From a virus: 25,373 nt of DNA. Below the pieces are notes generated by a model. It did not search any database. It was not told the DNA's origin and saw only the letters and a list, made by a program, of their open reading frames with translations. Every line of letters starts with the position of its first letter. Position 1 is the stretch's first letter. Location of the stretch: the IMG/VR virus record IMGVR_UViG_3300043775_002185, positions 1 through 25,373 of that record. The stretch is one strand, 5' to 3'. The position numbers and the translations under genes are program-made. Of the stretch, positions 20,743 through 25,373 are shown one piece after another.

Positions 20743-21191
20743 GCGTCGACGAGCGCACTGAGCGGAATATCTCGACGCTGCACCCGGCCGCCCAGCCGAG
20801 AGCGCGAGAGTTCATGCGGCTCGCGCTCGACCTCGCAGCCAAGCACGGCGTGGTAGTCCGCATCATCAGCGGTCTGCGTAGCTACGCCGAGCAATCTGCC
20901 CTCTACGCCAAAGGCCGCACCACCGCAGGCCCGAAAGTGACCAACGCCCGCGCCGGATTTTCCAATCACAACTTCGGCACCGCCTGGGACATCGGCCTCT
21001 TCAAGGGCAAATCCTACCTCACCGACTCGCCCATCTACACCGAGATCGGCCAAGCCGCCCGCAGCCTCGGCCTGACATGGGGAGGGGATTTCAAATCCTT
21101 CCGCGACACCCCGCACTACGAAGTGCCCACCGGCCTCACCCTCGCTCAAATGCGCCAGCGAGTCGCCGCAGGCAAAGACATCTTCGCATGA
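20739..21191 (+). CDS. M15-family peptidase endolysin
   Basis: The 150-residue enzyme belongs to the zinc peptidase family of L-alanyl-D-glutamate or D-Ala-D-Ala endopeptidases (VanY/M15C type). The motif SNHNFGTAWD supplies H77 and D84, and DTPHYE supplies D123 and H126, matching the H-D-H zinc set and the acidic base three residues before the last His. SGLRSYAEQSALYAKGR is the usual substrate-loop motif. It cuts peptidoglycan stem peptides after the holin opens the inner membrane. It has no signal peptide, as expected for a holin-dependent lysin. The gene overlaps the lipoprotein gene by ATGA and ends just before promoter-like motif copy 3. Confidence 0.9.
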   Translation: MSVDERTERNISTLHPAAQPRAREFMRLALDLAAKHGVVVRIISGLRSYAEQSALYAKGRTTAGPKVTNARAGFSNHNFGTAWDIGLFKGKSYLTDSPIYTEIGQAARSLGLTWGGDFKSFRDTPHYEVPTGLTLAQMRQRVAAGKDIFA

Positions 21192-21206
21192 GCAAGCCGG
21201 ACCCCC

Positions 21207-21227
21207 TTGACAAGGTCTCCCTATAAT
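21207..21227 (+). promoter_or_regulatory. Short-spaced TTGACA-N9-TATAAT motif, copy 3
   Basis: TTGACA (21207-21212), nine bases, TATAAT (21222-21227), then AAAAGGAG and ATG at 21236. Both hexamers are perfect. The GGAG is only one base from the ATG, too close to work as a normal ribosome-binding site. It opens the last virion module. Confidence 0.55.
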
Positions 21228-21235
21228 AAAAGGAG

Positions 21236-23158
21236 ATGCCAGACGACCAGACCATCACAGAAGGCGACGCCGGGTTTCTCGGCATGGCCTCGCGTCTCAA
21301 TCCCCTCCAGCTCCAGCCGGGCATGGTCCAGTATGTTGAAAACATGCGCCTCGACCGTGGCGTGGCGCAGACCCGCAAGGGCGCGAAGCGACTGGGTGAT
21401 GGCATAAGCTCGGGCACGCAACCTCTCACCATGCCGTTTGCTCTCAATAGCACGGCGATCATCCGCACGGTTTACAGCGGCGGCATCTTGGCCAGTGGCG
21501 TCTTCTCCTCACCGAACTACGACGATGCGAATGAATACATCGTGCTGTGCGGGCCGACCTCGGCTTTTCTCTACCGTCAGGGTGCGGCTATCGAGGAGAT
21601 TTATTATCCCGAAAATGGCACGGCCTCGGACGAGGTATTGGAGCCGACGGATGATGTCTCCTGCATCCAGGCTTTCAACCGATTTTACCTGCTGCGCGAG
21701 GCGGATGCTTCGTTGCCAGGGTGGGGCTGGAAGCTCACCAGCTCCGGTGGCATCGCGGTCTCTGGAAGCACGGCCACGGTCTTCGTGCCCGCACATGGCC
21801 TCGCGGCCGGACAGCGCGTGCGGATCGAGGAGGGTAACGAGGCGGCATTCCAGGGGCATGAGTTCGACATCCTCTCGGCCTCGACAAATTCTTTCACCAT
21901 CGAGGTGCCTGCGCCGACATTAGAAAACCCTGCGGGCACGGCCAGCGACATCGCGGCAGGCATCGCTATCCGCCGGGTGAAGCCGCCGCTGTGGTGGGAT
22001 GGCTCGACGGGGGAGTTCCTCCGCGCCGAGGCGGGCGTGCCTGCGGAGGGCGTCACCTACAAGCGCCTGCGCTCTTGCGCGTGGGCGGCCTATATTGGCA
22101 ACCGCCTCTGGATCCCCGATGGCCGCGACACGGTGGCGATCTCGGATGTGCTGGATCCCGACTTGTTCGACCCCTTTTTCCAAAGCTTCCGCGCCAACCA
22201 GGGCTCGAATGACTACCTGGTGGCGATTCACCCATGGGTGGAGGGCCAAGCGCTGGTCTTCCTGCGCAACTCGATCTGGCTGGCAAACCTCACCGACACC
22301 AGCAACGCGACGGGCGACACCTTCACGGTGGACTCCGCCGTTTCCCGCCTCACCCTGCTCACCGACGAGATCGGCTGCGTAGCGCGGCGCTCGGTGGTGA
22401 CGGCCGGGCAGTTTGTCTTTTTCCTTTCGGATGCCGGGGTTTACCGCCTCGACACCCAGCTCGACCTCAAGCTCCGCGCCAATACCCAGCCGCTGTCGGA
22501 TGCCATCGCCGACCAGCTCGACGAGATCAATACCGACTACGCCTACGCGGCCGTGGGAAAATGGTGGGACAACCGCTACTACCTGGCCGTGCCGCTCGGA
22601 GACACCACGGAGTCGAATAACGCGCTCTTCATTTGGAACGCCCTCAATCAAGCCTGGGAGAGCCGCGACACCTATGCCGTCTCGCTCGATGAGCTCCTCA
22701 TAGCAGGCTACGAGAGCCAGCGCCGCCTCTTCGTGGCCGCCCGCACGGGCTCGCTCTTCCTCTTGGACGAAAACGAATACGGCGACGATGTGCCATTTGC
22801 AAATACCGAGGACCTCTATACCGATGTGGAAGCGGTGCTCGAGACCCGGCGCTTTGGTTTTCAGTCGCTCAACTCCAAACGCCTCCTCCGCGCCAAGGCC
22901 AGCGTGCTCCTGCCGCCGGATGCGGCTTGCGCGATGGATGCCATCACGACCGACTACGACAAAGATTTCCAGATCGCCTCCCTCGCCAACACCACCGAGG
23001 AGGAGGAGACCTACACGCTCAAGGCCCCGCTGCGCTGCAAGGCCACCGCAATCGATATCCGCTTCCGCACCACCGCCGGCCGCCCCAGCCTCCGCACCCT
23101 CATGCTCGAAGCCGCCCGCTCCAGCATGGACCAGACCGAAACCCGCACACTCAACTAA
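21236..23158 (+). CDS. Tail nozzle / DNA-stabilisation-like protein
   Basis: The 640-residue product has the start LGMASRLNPLQLQPGMVQYV, then ENMRLDRGVAQTRKGAKRL, a pattern I associate with podovirus nozzle or stabilisation proteins (T7 gp12 or P22 gp10-like). The body shows repeated beta-propeller-like strands such as RNSIWLANLTDT, FFLSDAGVYRL, ALFIWNALNQAWESRDTYAV and RTGSLFLLDENEYGDD. The C-terminus is a beta domain (KRLLRAKASVLLPPDA). It would close the tail tube and hold the packaged DNA. It follows promoter-like motif copy 3 and the lysis genes, which is not the usual place next to the adaptors. Confidence 0.75.
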   Translation: MPDDQTITEGDAGFLGMASRLNPLQLQPGMVQYVENMRLDRGVAQTRKGAKRLGDGISSGTQPLTMPFALNSTAIIRTVYSGGILASGVFSSPNYDDANEYIVLCGPTSAFLYRQGAAIEEIYYPENGTASDEVLEPTDDVSCIQAFNRFYLLREADASLPGWGWKLTSSGGIAVSGSTATVFVPAHGLAAGQRVRIEEGNEAAFQGHEFDILSASTNSFTIEVPAPTLENPAGTASDIAAGIAIRRVKPPLWWDGSTGEFLRAEAGVPAEGVTYKRLRSCAWAAYIGNRLWIPDGRDTVAISDVLDPDLFDPFFQSFRANQGSNDYLVAIHPWVEGQALVFLRNSIWLANLTDTSNATGDTFTVDSAVSRLTLLTDEIGCVARRSVVTAGQFVFFLSDAGVYRLDTQLDLKLRANTQPLSDAIADQLDEINTDYAYAAVGKWWDNRYYLAVPLGDTTESNNALFIWNALNQAWESRDTYAVSLDELLIAGYESQRRLFVAARTGSLFLLDENEYGDDVPFANTEDLYTDVEAVLETRRFGFQSLNSKRLLRAKASVLLPPDAACAMDAITTDYDKDFQIASLANTTEEEETYTLKAPLRCKATAIDIRFRTTAGRPSLRTLMLEAARSSMDQTETRTLN

Positions 23159-23160
23159 CC

Positions 23161-23946
23161 ATGGCAACTCTCATTAAAGGCAAAACCTTCACCAACGGCG
23201 AACTCGTCACCCCCGCCACGATCCACCAGCTCGTCGATGCGGCGACCATCAGCGGCATCGTCAATGCCGACATTGCGGCTGGTGCGGCCATCGCCGACAC
23301 GAAGCTCGCCACAATTAGCAGCGCAGGAAAAGTGCTACCCGCTGCGGTGCAAGGCACGGCAGTCATCACGACTGATTCCCGTCTCTCGGATGCCAGGACA
23401 CCGACCACGCACACCCACGACGACCGCTACTACACCGAGACGGAGATGACTACTCTGCTGGCAGGCAAGCAAGCCTCTGGAAGCTATGCGCCTGCAACGG
23501 GGATTGCCGCTACTGCCATCACAGGCACGGCTGTTATAACGACAGACTCCCGTCTCTCGGACGCCAGGACACCGACCTCGCATACACACGACGCCTCGGC
23601 AATCAACGCAGGCACACTGGCTATCGCCCGCATTCCGACGGGCGCGACAGCCACCACCGCCTGCATCGGCAACGACTCTCGCCTCTCGGATGCCAGGACA
23701 CCGACCACGCACACCCACGACGACCGCTACTACACCGAGTCGGAGATCGACACAAAACTCTCAGGGTTGCCGGTGAGCGGCCACACGCACACGATTGCCA
23801 ATGTCACTGGCTTGCAAACGGCCCTTGATGGCAAGCAAGCGTCTGGAAGCTATGTCACCAACGGCGGAAGCGTTTCTTCAATTCAGCGGGTCACAGCCAT
23901 GCCAGCTACGCCTGCCGCAAACACTCTTTATATCGTTATTCCTTAA
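23161..23946 (+). CDS. Tail-fibre protein with His-rich repeats
   Basis: The 261-residue product begins with a fibre-like N-terminus (FTNGELVTPATIHQLVDAAT) and contains three repeats of the motif DSRLSDARTPTTHTHD, two of them followed by DRYYTE. The HTHD motifs are of the kind that bind metal along trimeric fibre shafts, and a fourth HTHT occurs near residue 210. The C-terminus (VTAMPATPAANTLYIVIP) is typical of fibre ends. I use the ATG at 23161, two bases after the upstream stop. A 57-bp identical DNA repeat 300 bp apart (23383, 23683) could recombine. It is a distal shaft or collar fibre. Confidence 0.78.
   Translation: MATLIKGKTFTNGELVTPATIHQLVDAATISGIVNADIAAGAAIADTKLATISSAGKVLPAAVQGTAVITTDSRLSDARTPTTHTHDDRYYTETEMTTLLAGKQASGSYAPATGIAATAITGTAVITTDSRLSDARTPTSHTHDASAINAGTLAIARIPTGATATTACIGNDSRLSDARTPTTHTHDDRYYTESEIDTKLSGLPVSGHTHTIANVTGLQTALDGKQASGSYVTNGGSVSSIQRVTAMPATPAANTLYIVIP
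23383..23739 (+). repeat. Exact 57-bp direct repeats 300 bp apart in the fibre gene
   Basis: The segments 23383-23439 and 23683-23739 are identical by eye and start with CTCTCGGATGCC and end with CTACTACACCGAG. A third, diverged copy starts near 23553. Offsets of 171 and 129 bp keep the frame, so unequal exchange would change fibre length by 100 codons. Confidence 0.8.
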
Positions 23947-24894
23947 ATGTCTGATATATCCACAGCGAGCGAAATACGCTTAGGCAGCCAAGCCGCGCCT
24001 GAGGTTTGGTATGGCTCGACAAAGATATGGCCGAGCTTTCAGTTTTTAGTTTCAACTATGCCTTTTGCAAAGCTTCTAACTTCCGTTGCCTACGGTAACG
24101 GAACATTTGTTGCTATTGGTTTTAGTTCAATTTCAGTTTTTTACAGCACTAACGGAACTGATTGGCAAGAAAGAAGCATTGGAGCTTTGAATAGTTTTTT
24201 TTGCATCACATACGGCAATGGAAAATTTGTTGCTTTAACTTACACGGCTTCTAAATCCTGTTTCTACAGCACAGATGGAATTACTTGGGCATCTTCAGCT
24301 CTGCCTTCTTCAGCGACTTCACAAGCTTGGAAATCCGTTACCTACGGGAACGGAAAATTTGTTGCTATTTCTCGTCTTAGCGACAACGCCCTCTACAGCA
24401 CAGATGGAATTAATTGGACATCTTCGACTCTGCCCATTGCGGAAGATTGGCAATCCGTCGCCTACGGAAACGGCAAGTTTGTTGCTGTTTCTGGTTCTCA
24501 ATCTGTTGGTTCTAACAACGCCGCCTACAGCGCAAGTGGTATTACTTGGACATATTTTACTCTGCCTTTTTTGGGAGCATGGAGTTCCATAACTTACGGC
24601 AACGGCAAGTTTGTTGTTGTTGATCTCGGATCAAATAAATCCCTTTACAGCACAGATGGAATTACTTGGGCATCTTCAACCCTGCCTTCTTCGGCAAGTT
24701 GGCAATCCGTCACCTACGGAAACGGCAAGTTCGTTGCTGTTGCCTACGGCACCACAGCAGCTTACAGCGCTGACGGCATTACTTGGACAGCTTTGAATCT
24801 CCCAGATCAAAATTGGCGCTCCCTCACCTATGGAAACGGAAAATTTGTTGCGGTCGCCTATGACTCCAACCAAGCCGCCTACGCAAATGGATAA
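23947..24894 (+). CDS. Asp-box seven-repeat beta-propeller virion-type protein
   Basis: The 315-residue product starts with an attachment-like motif (IRLGSQAAPEVWYGSTKIWP). It then has seven repeats built on YGNGKFVAVA followed by YSTDGITW, the Asp-box pattern S-x-D-x-G-x-T-W. The YGNG codons begin at 24091, 24211, 24343, 24463, 24595, 24715 and 24829, so spacing is 40, 44, 40, 44, 40 and 38 residues. Seven units suggest a seven-bladed propeller; the seventh lacks its Asp box, and the N-terminal strand may close the ring. Asp-box propellers are found in sialidases, but no catalytic set is visible. The gene is AT-rich compared with the head genes, which hints at recent acquisition. It abuts the upstream stop without a gap. 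Confidence 0.8.
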   Translation: MSDISTASEIRLGSQAAPEVWYGSTKIWPSFQFLVSTMPFAKLLTSVAYGNGTFVAIGFSSISVFYSTNGTDWQERSIGALNSFFCITYGNGKFVALTYTASKSCFYSTDGITWASSALPSSATSQAWKSVTYGNGKFVAISRLSDNALYSTDGINWTSSTLPIAEDWQSVAYGNGKFVAVSGSQSVGSNNAAYSASGITWTYFTLPFLGAWSSITYGNGKFVVVDLGSNKSLYSTDGITWASSTLPSSASWQSVTYGNGKFVAVAYGTTAAYSADGITWTALNLPDQNWRSLTYGNGKFVAVAYDSNQAAYANG

Positions 24895-25282
24895 CCCCCC
24901 CTCCATGCTCAAGCAAGACCTCTACCGCAGCCCGAAGCTCGCGGTGCGGCGGAGCCCTGTGCATCGCTGGGGAGTCTTTGCCGTGCAGCCTATTGCCGCA
25001 CATGAACTCCTTGAAGAGTCGCCCTTTTTCTACATCGAAAAGCGCGAGCTCAAGAAAGCCCCCGCGTGCGAGCCATACACTTATTACTTTGACGAATCCT
25101 GGAGCGTCGTCGGCCTCGGCCTCGCCGGGCTCTACAACCACGCAACCACCCCCAACGCAGACCACCAACTCGACAAACTGAACGAGGTCATGCGCCACTA
25201 CTCCACCCGCGCCATCGCAGCCGGTGAGGAGATCACCCTCAACTACGGCGAAGAAAACGCCGCATCCTTCCAGAAAGACTAA
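24887..25282 (+). CDS. SET-domain protein (candidate lysine methyltransferase)
   Basis: The 131-residue product carries the SET landmarks: HRWGVFA (residues 26-32) for the N-terminal glycine loop, LYNHATTPNA (82-91, normally NHSCxPN) for the cofactor pocket and knot, and AGEEITLNYGE (112-122) with Y120 as the likely catalytic tyrosine. No post-SET Cys cluster is present. SET enzymes use S-adenosylmethionine to methylate lysines. The gene overlaps the propeller gene by 8 bases if the ATG at 24887 is used; the ATG at 24905 is also possible and 24830 less likely. It sits inside a virion module, so a capsid, fibre or host protein could be the target. That target is unknown. Confidence 0.8.
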   Translation: MDNPPSMLKQDLYRSPKLAVRRSPVHRWGVFAVQPIAAHELLEESPFFYIEKRELKKAPACEPYTYYFDESWSVVGLGLAGLYNHATTPNADHQLDKLNEVMRHYSTRAIAAGEEITLNYGEENAASFQKD

Positions 25283-25287
25283 ATACT

Positions 25288-25373
25288 ATGGCAATGAACA
25301 TGAGCAGCGGCGGCGGTGGAGGAGGAATGTCCGGTGGGGGAGGGGGCGGCGGTGGCGCGATGAGCGCAGCCCC
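25288..25373 (+). CDS. Gly-rich protein, N-terminal part (cut by window edge)
   Basis: An ATG at 25288, five bases after the SET stop, opens a frame that runs off the window. The visible 28 residues are Met/Ser/Gly-rich with two runs of six to eight Gly. A flexible Gly-rich N-terminus would fit a virion or ejection protein, but too little is visible to name it. Confidence 0.5.
   Translation, partial: MAMNMSSGGGGGGMSGGGGGGGGAMSAA

Noticed and set aside
21920-23167. Minus-strand open frame of 415 codons opposite the nozzle-like gene
   Set aside because: Same antisense effect; no recognisable domain and no independent start signal.
1-25373. tRNA genes, CRISPR arrays, insertion sequences, integrase and att sites
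   Set aside because: I looked for cloverleaf-like sequence, regular spaced repeats, transposase or recombinase motifs and found none; att sites cannot be recognised without the host junction.

Overview
The window is a contiguous piece of a tailed-phage or prophage genome, most likely a short-tailed (podovirus-like) phage of a diderm bacterium. The evidence is a complete head and neck set in one direction: large terminase, acidic scaffold-like protein, SU10-type major capsid protein, a large P22-size portal, two adaptor-like neck proteins and a 640-residue nozzle or stabilisation-like protein. There is no long-tail machinery (no tape measure or tail-tube pair), although the right edge cuts into the next gene, so this is an inference. 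A lipoprotein beside the endolysin points to a host with an outer membrane. The GC-rich coding style, A-rich unled starts and the look of several small proteins suggest a Verrucomicrobiota-like host, but this is only an impression.

Layout: (1) 1-126 is a tandem heptamer array. (2) 146-1213 is a control region: two divergent ribbon-helix-helix (RHH) genes separated by two near-identical operator-like palindromes, then three tiny genes chained by ATGA overlaps. (3) 1235-7474 is the early/replication operon: an HTH protein, a DEDDh exonuclease, a replication initiator with an origin-like repeat cluster inside its gene, a DnaB-type helicase and about a dozen small unknown proteins. (4) 7471-9843 holds the large terminase and three small genes. 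(5) 9844-10269 is the only large intergenic region and is full of dyads and short direct repeats. (6) 10270-16703 is the head and neck module. (7) 16743-20207 holds small virion proteins and fibre-like proteins. (8) 20207-21191 is the lysis cassette: two holin-like proteins, a lipoprotein and an M15 endolysin. (9) 21236-25373 holds the nozzle-like protein, a repeat-containing fibre, a seven-repeat Asp-box propeller, a SET-domain protein and the start of a Gly-rich protein.

The genes read as one programme. The RHH pair would set the early/lysogenic decision, the initiator and helicase would start replication, terminase would package DNA into a capsid built with the scaffold, portal and capsid proteins, the neck, nozzle and fibres would complete the particle, and the lysis cassette would release it. 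Seventeen junctions use an ATGA 4-base overlap, so translational coupling is the rule, especially in the early half. A recurrent TTGACA-N9-TATAAT-like motif stands immediately before three genes at module boundaries (9171, 16711, 21207) and is a candidate phage-specific expression signal.

The points most worth a second look are the divergent RHH switch, the 17 tandem Chi-like octamers at the left edge, the lambda-like origin candidate inside the initiator gene, the short-spaced promoter-like motif, the CBM-like insert in a neck protein, and a SET-domain protein encoded next to a virion-type Asp-box propeller.
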